This document shows positions 55,804-64,000 of a DNA stretch of 64,000 nucleotides, piece by piece. Source of the DNA: Labrys monachus (GTDB lineage Bacteria > Pseudomonadota > Alphaproteobacteria > Rhizobiales > Labraceae); NCBI RefSeq assembly GCF_030814655.1, contig NZ_JAUSVK010000001.1:1197501-1261500 (forward strand), written 5' to 3'. Made by a program: the position numbers and the translations under genes. Under the pieces are notes generated by a model. That model was not told the origin of the DNA, did no database searches, and saw nothing but the letters and a program-made list of their open reading frames with translations. How positions within the stretch are numbered: position 1 is the first letter of the stretch; the number at the start of each line of letters is the position of its first letter.

Positions 55804-57600
55804 TCAGGCGCCGGCCTGTGCCAGGCGCCGTTCGATATCCTGGGCCGTGACGGGGCCGACCAGGCGCGTGCCGGCAATCTCGCGGCCGTTGGCGTCGAGC
55901 AGCAGGAGCGTCGGCGGACCGACCACGCCGAAGCGCGCCAGCAGGTCCCGGACGGCATCGTCATAGCTCGTCGCATCCGCGACGATGCGGGGCAGGGCTT
56001 CGAGGCGGCGCCTCAGCGCCGGCTCGTTCATGATGGCTTCATTGGACCTGCAGACGGTGCACCAGTCCGCGGTGAAGGAGACCAGTATCGGCTTTCCCCA
56101 CGCTTCGGATCGGCTGAGAGCCCGATCGAAAGCGACGGGGGAGCTGACGCGTGCCTCGGCTTCCCGTGCGTTTGCTTCGGCGGACGACCCCGACAGAAAT
56201 GCCAGGGGACGCCACATGTCCGTGGTGCCCGCGGCCGCGCCCACCAGTAGGGATGCGCCATAGATGCAAACCGTCAGGCCGGCGGCCTTGCAAAGCCGCG
56301 CATTCCAGCCGCTCGACGGGTCCAGGCGATCGAAGCCGCCGACGAACACCCCCATGGCGATGGCAAAGGCACCCCAGATCGCCAGACCGGCGGCAGGTGG
56401 CACCATGCGCGTCACCAGCATGACGGCAACCGCCAGAAACACGACGGCGAACGCGGGTTTCACATGCTCCAGCCAAGGGCCGGCCTTCGGCAGGATTCTC
56501 GAACCGAACGTCCCGGCTGCCAAGAGCGGCAGTCCCATGCCGAGGCCGAGAGCGAAGAGGGCGGCTCCTCCCTTTGCCGCCTCGCCCGTCTGCACGGCAT
56601 ACAACATGGCGGCTGCAAGGGGAGGCGTCACGCACGGACCTACGATCAGGGCGGAGCCGAAGCCCAGCAGCATCGCTCCGGGTACGGAACCGGCCCGGCC
56701 CTTGGCCGAGAGCCTCCGGGCCAAGCCGCTCGGCAGGGCCATGTCGAAAACGCCGAGCATCGACAGTGCCAGGGCGAGGAACAATATCGCAGCAGCGCCC
56801 AGCGCCCAGGGGGTCTGGAGGGCGGCCTGCAGGTTGGCGCCGGTCCAGCCGGCAACCAGCCCCACCAATCCATAGGCGGCAGCCATGGCCAGCACATAGG
56901 TTCCCGACAGGACGAAGCCGCGTCGGGCGGACAGTCTTGCGCCCGAGCCCGCGAGCATGGCCGCCAGCACGGGTATCATCGGCAGCACGCAGGGCGTCAG
57001 CGACAACAGGAAGCCGAAGCCCATGAAGGCGGCGAGCATGGCCAGACCATTGCCCTGCAGCACCGTGGCGGCGTCGAGACCGCCGGAAGAGGCCGGTTGT
57101 GCCGTCATACCGCCATCCGCGGGAAAGGACGCCGGCTCCGCGCTGCGGACCGGCAGGCCGGACTTCGCCTCGATTATATCCAAGGTCCGGAGGTCGACGT
57201 TCTCGACCACCGGCGGGTAACAGATCCCCTCGTCGGCGCAGCCCTGGAAAACGACTTGCAGCCTGCCTTCCGCCGGCACCCCGGTCACCGTCGCGGCGAC
57301 GCGGCCACGATAGATCTGGACGGTGCCGAAATTCGGATCGTCCTTTTCGTGCCCTGCGGGCGTTTCCATCGCGACAGGCTGTCCATCGAGCGTGGCCTTC
57401 AGCGCGTCGCGATAAAGGTAATTTCCAGGCGCGATGTCCCAGGTCAATCCGAGGATATGCGGATCCGCCCGTTCGGCCTTCAGCGAGAACACCTGGTCCG
57501 CGGCCCGCGGAGGTGCGGCGCAGGCTTGGAAAGCGAGGGCGAGGCTTCCATATGCGAGGAGCAGCGTTGCTCCCGCCTTGGCGATCTTGCGTATCGGCAT
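55804..57600 (-). CDS. dsbD: Thiol:disulfide interchange protein DsbD
   Basis: 598 residues: signal peptide (about 1-28); N-terminal DsbD-alpha domain with CADEGICYPP; eight-helix membrane domain with GFGFLLSLTPCVLPMIPVL, which carries one of the two buried Cys; and a C-terminal thioredoxin domain with CTVC in TADWCTVCRS. It passes electrons from cytosolic thioredoxin to periplasmic partners, here presumably the DsbA-like neighbour. Overall layout is complete. Divergent from the response regulator at 57710 with a two-component box between. Confidence 0.93.
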   Translation of the reverse strand: MPIRKIAKAGATLLLAYGSLALAFQACAAPPRAADQVFSLKAERADPHILGLTWDIAPGNYLYRDALKATLDGQPVAMETPAGHEKDDPNFGTVQIYRGRVAATVTGVPAEGRLQVVFQGCADEGICYPPVVENVDLRTLDIIEAKSGLPVRSAEPASFPADGGMTAQPASSGGLDAATVLQGNGLAMLAAFMGFGFLLSLTPCVLPMIPVLAAMLAGSGARLSARRGFVLSGTYVLAMAAAYGLVGLVAGWTGANLQAALQTPWALGAAAILFLALALSMLGVFDMALPSGLARRLSAKGRAGSVPGAMLLGFGSALIVGPCVTPPLAAAMLYAVQTGEAAKGGAALFALGLGMGLPLLAAGTFGSRILPKAGPWLEHVKPAFAVVFLAVAVMLVTRMVPPAAGLAIWGAFAIAMGVFVGGFDRLDPSSGWNARLCKAAGLTVCIYGASLLVGAAAGTTDMWRPLAFLSGSSAEANAREAEARVSSPVAFDRALSRSEAWGKPILVSFTADWCTVCRSNEAIMNEPALRRRLEALPRIVADATSYDDAVRDLLARFGVVGPPTLLLLDANGREIAGTRLVGPVTAQDIERRLAQAGA

Positions 57601-57644
57601 GGGCTGGCCTCTCAGTGATTCCCTGGACAGCCGATCCTGACGAC

Positions 57645-57669
57645 GCAGCTTAAGGCAGCCTTAAGCTGC
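57645..57669. promoter_or_regulatory. CTTAAG-N5-CTTAAG box between dsbD and the two-component system
   Basis: CTTAAG (57649-57654), five bases, CTTAAG (57660-57665). The same stretch is a perfect 12-bp inverted repeat (57645-57656 and 57658-57669). Direct YTTAAK repeats five bases apart are the binding sites of PmrA/BasR/QseB-type regulators. The neighbouring response regulator is of that broad type, so it likely controls both itself and dsbD. Confidence 0.7.
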
Positions 57670-57709
57670 GCATGAAACCTCTCGCCGAGAATGGCCGGAA
57701 AGGGCGGAT

Positions 57710-58372
57710 ATGCGTGTCCTCGTCGTCGAAGATGATCCGGTCCTGTCCGACGGCCTGCAGGCCGGTCTGGGTCTGGCGGGCGTGACCGTCGACCGGGTGG
57801 ATAGCTGCGCCGATGCGCAGGCGGCACTGGCCGCCACCCGTTTCGATGCCGTCGTTCTGGACGTGATGCTTCTGGACGGCTCCGGCCTGGACGTCCTCGC
57901 GGACCTGCGGCGGCGCGGCGATACGACCCCCGTTCTGCTGCTGACCGCCCTCGACGACATCGCCGACCGGGTCCACGGGCTCGATACCGGAGCCGATGAC
58001 TATCTCGGCAAGCCCTTCGATCTCGATGAATTGGCGGCACGGCTGCGGGCCCTGGTGCGGCGCCGGGCCGGCCGCTCCGATCCCCTGCTCAAGGCGGGCG
58101 GCATCGTCCTCGATCCCTCGACGCTGACCGTCACCGTCGAGGGCCGGCCCGTCGCCGCGTCCCGGCGAGAAGTGGCGGTGCTGTCGGCCTTGATGGAGCG
58201 TCCTGGCGTCGTCCGCTCGCGCGCCGAGATCGAGGATCGGCTCTATGGCTGGCACGAGGAGGTCGAGAGCAACGCGGTGGAGGTGCATATCCACAATCTG
58301 CGCGCCAAGATAGGGCGCGAGGCGATCGAGACCGTACGAGGGCTCGGCTACAGGATCAGGATGCCGTCATGA
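57710..58372 (+). CDS. OmpR-family response regulator
   Basis: 220 residues. The receiver has acidic pair VEDD, phosphorylated Asp51 in VVLDVMLLDG and Lys101 in DYLGKPF. The winged-helix C-terminal half ends with AVEVHIHNLRAKIGREAIETVRGLGYRI, as in QseB/TctD/PmrA proteins. Its last four bases overlap the sensor gene. The CTTAAG box upstream suggests autoregulation plus control of dsbD. Confidence 0.94.
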   Translation: MRVLVVEDDPVLSDGLQAGLGLAGVTVDRVDSCADAQAALAATRFDAVVLDVMLLDGSGLDVLADLRRRGDTTPVLLLTALDDIADRVHGLDTGADDYLGKPFDLDELAARLRALVRRRAGRSDPLLKAGGIVLDPSTLTVTVEGRPVAASRREVAVLSALMERPGVVRSRAEIEDRLYGWHEEVESNAVEVHIHNLRAKIGREAIETVRGLGYRIRMPS

Positions 58373-59742
58373 CGTCGCTGCGTCGGCGCCTCTTCTTCCT
58401 CCTCCTGCCTGCGACCGCTGCCATATGGCTGTGCGCCGTGGCGTGGATCTATCTGGGCAGCCGCACCCAGCTCGAACATGTGCTGGACACCCGGCTCCAG
58501 GAAGCGGCCAGGATGGTGCATTCGCTCGCCGGCAGTGGCGACATGCAGGCGGCTCCGGCTGCATCCGAGGGGGACGACGTCGGATATGCCCGGCAATTGT
58601 CGTGCCAGATCTGGTCCTTCGACGGCCGCCTCGTCGCCCGCTCGAGCGGGGCGCCGAATGAGAGCCTCGCCCAGGACAAGGAAGGTTTTGCCGACCGGGT
58701 GGTCGATCACGAGATGTGGCGCGTCTATACGATCGTCGATGCCGCCAAGGGCATTCGCATCGCAATCGGGGATCGCATCGGCTTGCGTGACCGGCTGGTG
58801 CGGGATCTCGTCGCCGGCCTGGTCGCGCCGGCGCTTCTGATCATTCCCCTGCTGGGCGGCCTGATCTGGCTGAGTCTCGGCAGAGGGCTCAAGCCCCTGA
58901 ACGACGTCGCCGGGGAAATCGTCTCGCGCAGCGGCGAGGACATGCGCCCGGTATCGGGCGCGCACGCACCCGCGGAGATCCGTCCGCTCATCGCGGCGCT
59001 GAACAGCCTGTTCGGCAAGGTCGAGGCGACGCGGCGCCACGAACGCGAGATCACGGCCTTTGCGGCCCACGAACTGCGCACGCCTCTGGCAGGCCTCAAG
59101 ACACAGGCGCAGGTGGCTCTGGCGGCGCGGGACACGGCGGTGAGGGAGGGGGCGCTGCGGCAGATCCTGGTCTCCGTCGACCGCACGAGCCGCCTGGTGC
59201 GCCAGTTGCTCGCATTGGCGAAGCTCGAGGCCATGCCGGCATCGCAGGGCGAAGCGGCCGTCAATGTCGGTGCGCTGCTGCGCGAGGTCGTGGCAGCCCT
59301 GCCGACGCCCGGTCGCATCGATGTCGAGATCGATCCGGCGCTCGACGACATGGTTCTGCGAGGCAGCGCCGAGTGCCTGCACCTCGTCCTCAGGAACCTG
59401 CACGAGAACGCCGTCGAGCATATGCGCGATCCCGGACGCATCCGCTGGCGCTTGCTGCCCGATGTCGGGGGGCTCGCCGTCGAGGACGAGGGTCCGGGCA
59501 TCCCGGAGCCGGAACTGGGACTGGTGACCCGGCGGTTCTATCGCGGGCACAACCGGAGTCCCACGGGTACGGGGCTCGGACTGACGATCGCCAAGATGGC
59601 GGCCGAGAAAATTCACGCGGGCCTCGAACTGTCCAACCGAGGCGACCGCGTCGGATTGCGATGCAGTCTCACCTGGAGCACGTCGGGCTCCTCGATCGAC
59701 AAGAGCAGTGCCGCGCCGGCGACCGGGCCCTTGCCCGCTTGA
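58369..59742 (+). CDS. Sensor histidine kinase
   Basis: 457 residues. Two membrane helices (about 10-29 and 146-169) bracket a periplasmic sensor of about 115 residues, followed by a HAMP-like segment, phosphorylated His234 in FAAHELRTPL, N-box LRNLHENAVEH, and G-boxes EDEGPGIPE and TGTGLGLTIAKM. Architecture fits the QseC/TctE group. The signal is unknown, but given the target genes a thiol, metal or oxidant stress in the periplasm is plausible. Confidence 0.93.
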   Translation: MTSLRRRLFFLLLPATAAIWLCAVAWIYLGSRTQLEHVLDTRLQEAARMVHSLAGSGDMQAAPAASEGDDVGYARQLSCQIWSFDGRLVARSSGAPNESLAQDKEGFADRVVDHEMWRVYTIVDAAKGIRIAIGDRIGLRDRLVRDLVAGLVAPALLIIPLLGGLIWLSLGRGLKPLNDVAGEIVSRSGEDMRPVSGAHAPAEIRPLIAALNSLFGKVEATRRHEREITAFAAHELRTPLAGLKTQAQVALAARDTAVREGALRQILVSVDRTSRLVRQLLALAKLEAMPASQGEAAVNVGALLREVVAALPTPGRIDVEIDPALDDMVLRGSAECLHLVLRNLHENAVEHMRDPGRIRWRLLPDVGGLAVEDEGPGIPEPELGLVTRRFYRGHNRSPTGTGLGLTIAKMAAEKIHAGLELSNRGDRVGLRCSLTWSTSGSSIDKSSAAPATGPLPA

Positions 59743-59829
59743 GGGCTTCCCTGCGAGGAATTCGCGCCGCCTGCCAGCAAAGAGGCAGGAGCTGCCATTA
59801 TTTTCGCCATCGGGCGATTGGCCGTGCGC

Positions 59830-59859
59830 TTGACAGAAACAATAGTGGATGACTACCAT
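59830..59859 (+). promoter_or_regulatory. Candidate promoter for the FAD oxidase gene
   Basis: TTGACA (59830-59835), 18-nt spacer, TACCAT (59854-59859), about 125 bp before the ATG at 59985 in a 242-bp gap. A perfect -35 with a moderate -10. Confidence 0.5.
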
Positions 59860-59984
59860 CATTGCGCACGTTCCTAAATATAAGACCTCTGACGGCATAT
59901 AATGTCGGCGTTCCAGACTTTACGTTTGGATGCATATGTCTCTTTTTGTCTCATCCAGAACAATAGAATCGCAAGGCGAGTCGG

Positions 59985-61304
59985 ATGAAGATACAGGATG
60001 CGCCTATCGAGCCCTCGCTTTGGCATGCAACCGCGGCCGCCGCTCCCGAAAGCTTCGAGCTGGAAGGCCGCGAGAACACCGATGTCTGCGTCGTCGGCGG
60101 CGGCTATACCGGCCTCTCGTCGGCGCTCCATTTGGCCGAACGCGGGGTCAACGTCGTTCTTCTCGAGGCCAAAGAGATCGGCAATGGCGGTTCCGGCCGC
60201 AATGCCGGCCATTGCACGCCGACATTCCATTTCTACGAGATACCGACGATCCGGAAGATGCTGGGCGAGCCGTTCGCATCCCGTCTCATCCAACGCCAGA
60301 CCGATGCCGCAAACCTCGTTTTCGATCTCATCCGCCGCTACGATATCGATTGCGAGGGCGTGCAGACCGGCTATGTCCAGAGTGCCCATGCGCCGGCCCT
60401 GCTTCCCAAGATGGAACAGCGCTGCGGCTATTACCAATCCGTCGGCAAGGCGACCCGCATGCTCGACCGCGACGAGGTCACGCGGCTGACGGGCTCGCCC
60501 CGCTATTATGGCGGCTGGTTTCATCCGGAGGGCGGGCATCTCAATCCGCTGGGCTATTCGCGCGGCCTGGCCCGGGCCGCGATGTCGCTCGGCGCGCGCG
60601 TATTCACGCAGTCCCCTGTCACCGCCATTGCCGCCGAGGGTGGGCGCTGGTGCGTCGAGACGGCCAAGGGGGCCGTCATCGCCGACAGGGTGATCTGCGG
60701 CACCGGCGCCTACACCGACGGCTTCTGGCCGGGACTCGAAGGGAGCTTCCGACGCCTGGGCGTGGCGGTGATGGCGACGCAGCCCATCGGCGACAATCTG
60801 CGCAAGATCATCGCTCCCGACAACAACACCGTCGTCGACAGCCGCGGCGATGCGATGATCTACAAATACAACAAGGAGGGCCGGCTGGTGACGTCTGCCT
60901 TCGTCGAAGGCCGGCGGGGCGGGGATGTCGCCTATACCAAGGCGCTGATGGCCCGGAAGCTGCAATGGCTGCTGCCGGACCTGCCCGAGGTCGATTGGCA
61001 GTATTACTGGCTGGGCGCCCTGGACATGCAGCCCAAGACGATCCCCCGTTTGTTCGACCTCGCTCCCGGCATCGTCGCCTCGCTGGGCTATTCGGGCCGC
61101 GGCGTGCCGACCGGAACCATGATGGGAACGGTTCTGGCCGAATGGGCGCTGGGTGCCAGGCCCGAAGATCTGGCGCTGCCGCTCGAGCCGCTGCGTTCCG
61201 CCCCCTTCTACATGAACTTCGCGCCCCGGCTTTTCCTGGCCTGGTATCGCTTCAACGATTGGCGCCAAGCGCGGGCGGGCGGTGCGACGCCGCCACCTTT
61301 CTGA
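59985..61304 (+). CDS. FAD-dependent amine/amino-acid oxidoreductase (DAO family, PuuB-like)
   Basis: 439 residues. VCVVGGGYTGLSSALHLAERG followed by EAKEIGNGGSGRNAGH is the DAO-fold FAD site as in gamma-glutamylputrescine oxidase; the C-terminal LGYSGRGVPTGTMMG binds FAD again. It oxidises a C-N bond of an amine or amino acid, giving an imine and H2O2 or a reduced acceptor. A second DAO-fold enzyme follows at 62729, with a MarR regulator and an SDR between, suggesting a small amine-degradation operon. Confidence 0.9.
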   Translation: MKIQDAPIEPSLWHATAAAAPESFELEGRENTDVCVVGGGYTGLSSALHLAERGVNVVLLEAKEIGNGGSGRNAGHCTPTFHFYEIPTIRKMLGEPFASRLIQRQTDAANLVFDLIRRYDIDCEGVQTGYVQSAHAPALLPKMEQRCGYYQSVGKATRMLDRDEVTRLTGSPRYYGGWFHPEGGHLNPLGYSRGLARAAMSLGARVFTQSPVTAIAAEGGRWCVETAKGAVIADRVICGTGAYTDGFWPGLEGSFRRLGVAVMATQPIGDNLRKIIAPDNNTVVDSRGDAMIYKYNKEGRLVTSAFVEGRRGGDVAYTKALMARKLQWLLPDLPEVDWQYYWLGALDMQPKTIPRLFDLAPGIVASLGYSGRGVPTGTMMGTVLAEWALGARPEDLALPLEPLRSAPFYMNFAPRLFLAWYRFNDWRQARAGGATPPPF

Positions 61305-61408
61305 AGGGGCGAGCGGCGGCACGGCAGGCAGGAAAGGAGTTGCATGAACCATGATCGGATGCCATCAGCACGGCTCAGGACGGTTTCACGGGGGAAGCGG
61401 GCGCTGCC

Positions 61409-61951
61409 ATGAGTTCCGGCGATCTGATGCGGCGTCGGCGCGAAGCGCAGCAGCGCAACCCGGCGAAGGTCCCCAAGACCATCGACTACCAGAACATCGA
61501 TTTCGACGTGTTCGGCTCGCTGCTGAGTTTCTATATTCGCTCGGTCAATATCGTGGTCAGCAGGGACCTCGACAGCCACATGGAGAGCTTCGGCCTGGCC
61601 GGCGGCACGGGGAAGATCTCGACCATCCTGCTGACCGGGGCCAACCCCGGCCTGCGCCCCTCCGTCCTGGCGCATTTCATCCGCAAGGATCGTTCGGCGA
61701 TGGGCAAGCTGCTCGACCAGATGGAGAAGGAAGGCTTCATCGAGCAGCGGGTTTCCCGCGTCGAGCGCCGCGCCCGCGAACTCTATCTGACGGAGAAGGG
61801 GCGCGGCGTCGTCCACAAGATCCGCGACGTGATCAAGCGGCAGGACGACGAGTTTTTCGCCGTCCTCAGCCCGGGCGAACGCGATACGCTGCTGGACCTG
61901 CTGCGCAAGGTCTACGAGACCTATATCGACATGGTGCCGAGCGCCGACTGA
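61409..61951 (+). CDS. MarR-family transcriptional regulator
   Basis: 180 residues. Winged helix visible as ILLTGANPGLRPSVLAHFIRKDRSAMGKLLDQMEKEGFIEQRVSRVERRARELYLT. The N-terminal 30 residues are basic and extra to the usual MarR core. It lies inside the oxidase cluster on the same strand, 105 bp after the first oxidase, and probably controls it. Confidence 0.9.
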   Translation: MSSGDLMRRRREAQQRNPAKVPKTIDYQNIDFDVFGSLLSFYIRSVNIVVSRDLDSHMESFGLAGGTGKISTILLTGANPGLRPSVLAHFIRKDRSAMGKLLDQMEKEGFIEQRVSRVERRARELYLTEKGRGVVHKIRDVIKRQDDEFFAVLSPGERDTLLDLLRKVYETYIDMVPSAD

Positions 61952-61984
61952 CGCCGGGAGCCGCGCCGCGGCGGGGAGGGCCCC

Positions 61985-62692
61985 ATGGCTGATCCCTCGT
62001 CCCGCGTGGCGATGATATCGGGCGCCAATCGCGGTATCGGCGCGGCCATTGCCGACCATCTGTCCCGGCAGGGCTGGCGGTTGAGCCTGGGGGTGCGCGA
62101 CCCCGCCCGGCTGCCGCCCAGGGCCGGCGCCGCCCAGACCCTCGTCTGCGGCTTCGATGCCCGCCGCCCCGCAAGCGAGAAGGCATGGGTGGAAGCGACG
62201 GTCGAGCGCTTCGGCCGCATCGATGCCGTCATCGCCAATGCCGGCATCACCATTCCCAAGACGGTGATCGAGGCGGAGGACGAAGAGCTCGACGACCTCT
62301 TCCAGGTGAATGTGCGCTCGCCCCTGCGCCTCGTGCGCGCCGCCTGGCCGTGGCTCACCCGGTCGGGACGAGGGCGGGTGGTCACCATCGTCTCCCTGTC
62401 GGGGTTGCGGGTGAAGACCGCGAAGGCGGGCCTCTATTCGACCAGCAAATTCGCGGCCCTCGCCATGACCCACGCCATCCGCCATGCCGGCTGGGAGGAC
62501 GGCATCCGCGCCACGGCCGTCTGTCCCGGCTTCGTGGCGACCGACATGGCGGCGGGCCTGACGACGAGGCCGCCCGAGGACATGACCCAGCCCGCCGACG
62601 TCGCCCGCCTCGTCGGCGTCGTTCTCGATCTGCCCAACAGCGCTAGCGTCGCGGAACTCCCGATCAATTCAACCCTGGAAGAAATGCTATGA
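61985..62692 (+). CDS. Short-chain dehydrogenase/reductase
   Basis: 235 residues. SGANRGIG near 11-18, IANAGIT (NAG), Ser in VSLSGLRVK, catalytic YSTSKFAAL. A clear GGGGAGG Shine-Dalgarno precedes ATG 61985. It is 33 bp after the MarR gene and 36 bp before the DadA-like gene, so it is in one operon with both. Likely to handle the carbonyl product of amine oxidation, but substrate unknown. Confidence 0.88.
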   Translation: MADPSSRVAMISGANRGIGAAIADHLSRQGWRLSLGVRDPARLPPRAGAAQTLVCGFDARRPASEKAWVEATVERFGRIDAVIANAGITIPKTVIEAEDEELDDLFQVNVRSPLRLVRAAWPWLTRSGRGRVVTIVSLSGLRVKTAKAGLYSTSKFAALAMTHAIRHAGWEDGIRATAVCPGFVATDMAAGLTTRPPEDMTQPADVARLVGVVLDLPNSASVAELPINSTLEEML

Positions 62693-62728
62693 CGACAATC
62701 GGCAACCGCCTCGCGGGCTCGGCCTGAC

Positions 62729-64000
62729 ATGGGTCCGCAGGTCGATACCCTCGCATCCGATGCCCGCTTTCCCGCGGAGGCAGACGTCGTCATCGTCGGC
62801 GGCGGCATCATCGGCACCAGTGCCGCCCTCTTCCTGGCGCAGCGCGGCGTTTCCGTCGTGCTCTGCGAGAAGGGCCACATCGCCGGCGAGCAATCCAGCC
62901 GCAACTGGGGCTGGGTGCGCAAGGCGCGGCGCGATCCGCGCGAGATCCCCCTGATCATCGAGAGCCTGCGCCTGTGGGAAGGCATGAACCAGGTCGTCGG
63001 CGCCGAGACCGGCTTTCGCCGCACGGGCATCGTGTTCGCGGCCGAGAGCGAGGCGGAGGTCGCCCGGTACGAGACCTGGCTCGACCATGCACGGCCCTAC
63101 CAGATCGACGCCCGTTTGATTTCCGGCGCCGAGCTCGAGCGGCAGGTGCCCGGCGGCGCGTCGCGCTGGAAGGCGGCCTTGTTCTGCGCGACCGACGGAA
63201 GGGCCGAGCCGCAGAAGGCGGCGCCCGCCATCGCGGCGGAGGCGCGGCGGAACGGCGCCGTCATTCTCACCGATTGCGCCGTCCGGGGGCTGGACAGGGA
63301 AGGCGGCAGGATCGCCGCGGCGGTGACCGAGCGCGGGCGCATCCGCTGCAAGAGCCTGGTGGTGGCGGGCGGTGCCTGGTCGCGGCGCTTCCTCAAAGAT
63401 CTCGGCCTGACCCTGCCGCAACTCAAGGTGCGGTCCAGCGTCATGCGCACGGCGCCGCTGGAAGGAGCCCCCGAGACGGCGATGTGGTGCAACGAGTTCG
63501 CGTTCCGACGCCGCCTCGACGGCGGCTACAACATCGCCAACGGCAATGTGAACGTCGTCCCGATCGTGCCCGACAGCTTCCGCTTCTTCACCGATTTCCT
63601 GCCGGCGCTGCGCGCGGACCACAAGAGCCTCAAATTGCGGCTGGACGGACGCTTCGCCCAGGAATGGCGGGAGGCGGCGCCGACGCCGCTGGACGCGGTC
63701 TCCGTCTATGAGAAGGTGAGGGTGCTCGACCCCGCGCCGGATCGCCGCTACCTCCGCCAGGCGCTGGAGAGCCTGTCCAGGATGTATCCGGTCTTCGCCG
63801 GGACGAGGATCGTCCAGGAATGGGCCGGCCTCATCGACGTCATGCCCGACGCCATCCCGGTGATCTCCCCCGTCGACAGCCTGCCCGGCCTCGTCATCGC
63901 CACCGGCTTTTCGGGGCATGGCTTCGGCATCGGTCCGGGCGCGGGCCGGCTGATCGCCGACCTCGTCATGGGAGGAACGCCCGTCGTCGATCCCCACGAG
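62729..64000 (+). CDS. FAD-dependent oxidoreductase, D-amino-acid dehydrogenase (DadA)-like, 3' end outside window
   Basis: 424 codons without a stop at the window edge. ADVVIVGGGIIGTSAALFLAQRG and EQSSRNWGWVRK form the FAD site, and VIATGFSGHGFGIGPGAGRLIADL is the C-terminal FAD segment, so only a few residues are missing. The SSRNWGWVR pattern is typical of a DAO branch near DadA and sarcosine oxidases. The ATG follows the SDR by 36 bp. No long frame was listed for it only because it is open to the end. Confidence 0.88.
   Translation, partial: MGPQVDTLASDARFPAEADVVIVGGGIIGTSAALFLAQRGVSVVLCEKGHIAGEQSSRNWGWVRKARRDPREIPLIIESLRLWEGMNQVVGAETGFRRTGIVFAAESEAEVARYETWLDHARPYQIDARLISGAELERQVPGGASRWKAALFCATDGRAEPQKAAPAIAAEARRNGAVILTDCAVRGLDREGGRIAAAVTERGRIRCKSLVVAGGAWSRRFLKDLGLTLPQLKVRSSVMRTAPLEGAPETAMWCNEFAFRRRLDGGYNIANGNVNVVPIVPDSFRFFTDFLPALRADHKSLKLRLDGRFAQEWREAAPTPLDAVSVYEKVRVLDPAPDRRYLRQALESLSRMYPVFAGTRIVQEWAGLIDVMPDAIPVISPVDSLPGLVIATGFSGHGFGIGPGAGRLIADLVMGGTPVVDPHE

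Overview
The window is high-GC chromosomal DNA of an alphaproteobacterium, most likely from the Hyphomicrobiales (Rhizobiales). The evidence is an rRNA operon end in the order 23S-5S-tRNA-fMet, a 23S gene with a helix-9 intervening sequence, and the LIV-type transporters, cyanide-insensitive oxidase and type I secretion genes that follow. The genus cannot be fixed by reading alone.

Layout. (1) 1-3315: the 23S rRNA gene (first bases missing), 5S, tRNA-fMet and a terminator hairpin. (2) 3342-17934: a 14.6 kb accessory block bracketed by an 86-88 bp direct repeat made of the tRNA-fMet 3' end plus its terminator. It holds five Rossmann-fold oxidoreductases, TetR, AraC and MarR regulators, a siderophore-interacting flavoprotein, an isochorismatase-type hydrolase, a class II aldolase, an MFS exporter, a PobA-like hydroxylase and two decayed genes (an O-methyltransferase and an AraC regulator). 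A scrap of a phospholipase-D-family gene lies at its right edge. No integrase is visible. (3) 18216-34848, all on the minus strand: a type I secretion locus with a small exported protein, a 3930-residue secreted protein, a small unknown protein, a HlyB-like ABC exporter and a HlyD-like fusion protein. The giant protein carries a Hint (hedgehog/intein) domain near its N-terminus, many calcium-type DxDGDG repeats, a beta-solenoid with a recent 639-bp internal duplication, and a C-terminal type I secretion signal. The N-terminal third of this locus is clearly AT-richer than its surroundings.

(4) 35888-51242: a catabolic cluster on the plus strand under a LysR regulator. It has a CoA-transferase, an HMG-CoA-lyase-family enzyme, a complete LIV-type ABC importer with fused LivM-LivG, an aldehyde dehydrogenase, an unknown protein, a lactonase-like metallo-beta-lactamase, a GMC alcohol oxidoreductase, and a second unit of CoA-transferase plus CitE-like lyase. 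Read together, the enzymes could take a lactone or alcohol to a branched hydroxy-acid, activate it with CoA and cleave it. 3-hydroxy-3-methylglutarate derived from mevalonate or mevalonolactone fits every step, but this is a hypothesis.

(5) 51661-59742: an envelope redox block with cyanide-insensitive bd oxidase (two subunits plus a DUF2474 peptide), then on the minus strand a DsbD, a DsbA-like protein and an L,D-transpeptidase. A two-component system is divergent to these, and a CTTAAG-N5-CTTAAG box lies in the shared promoter region. (6) 59985-64000: an FAD amine/amino-acid oxidase, a MarR regulator, an SDR and a DadA-like oxidase running off the window.
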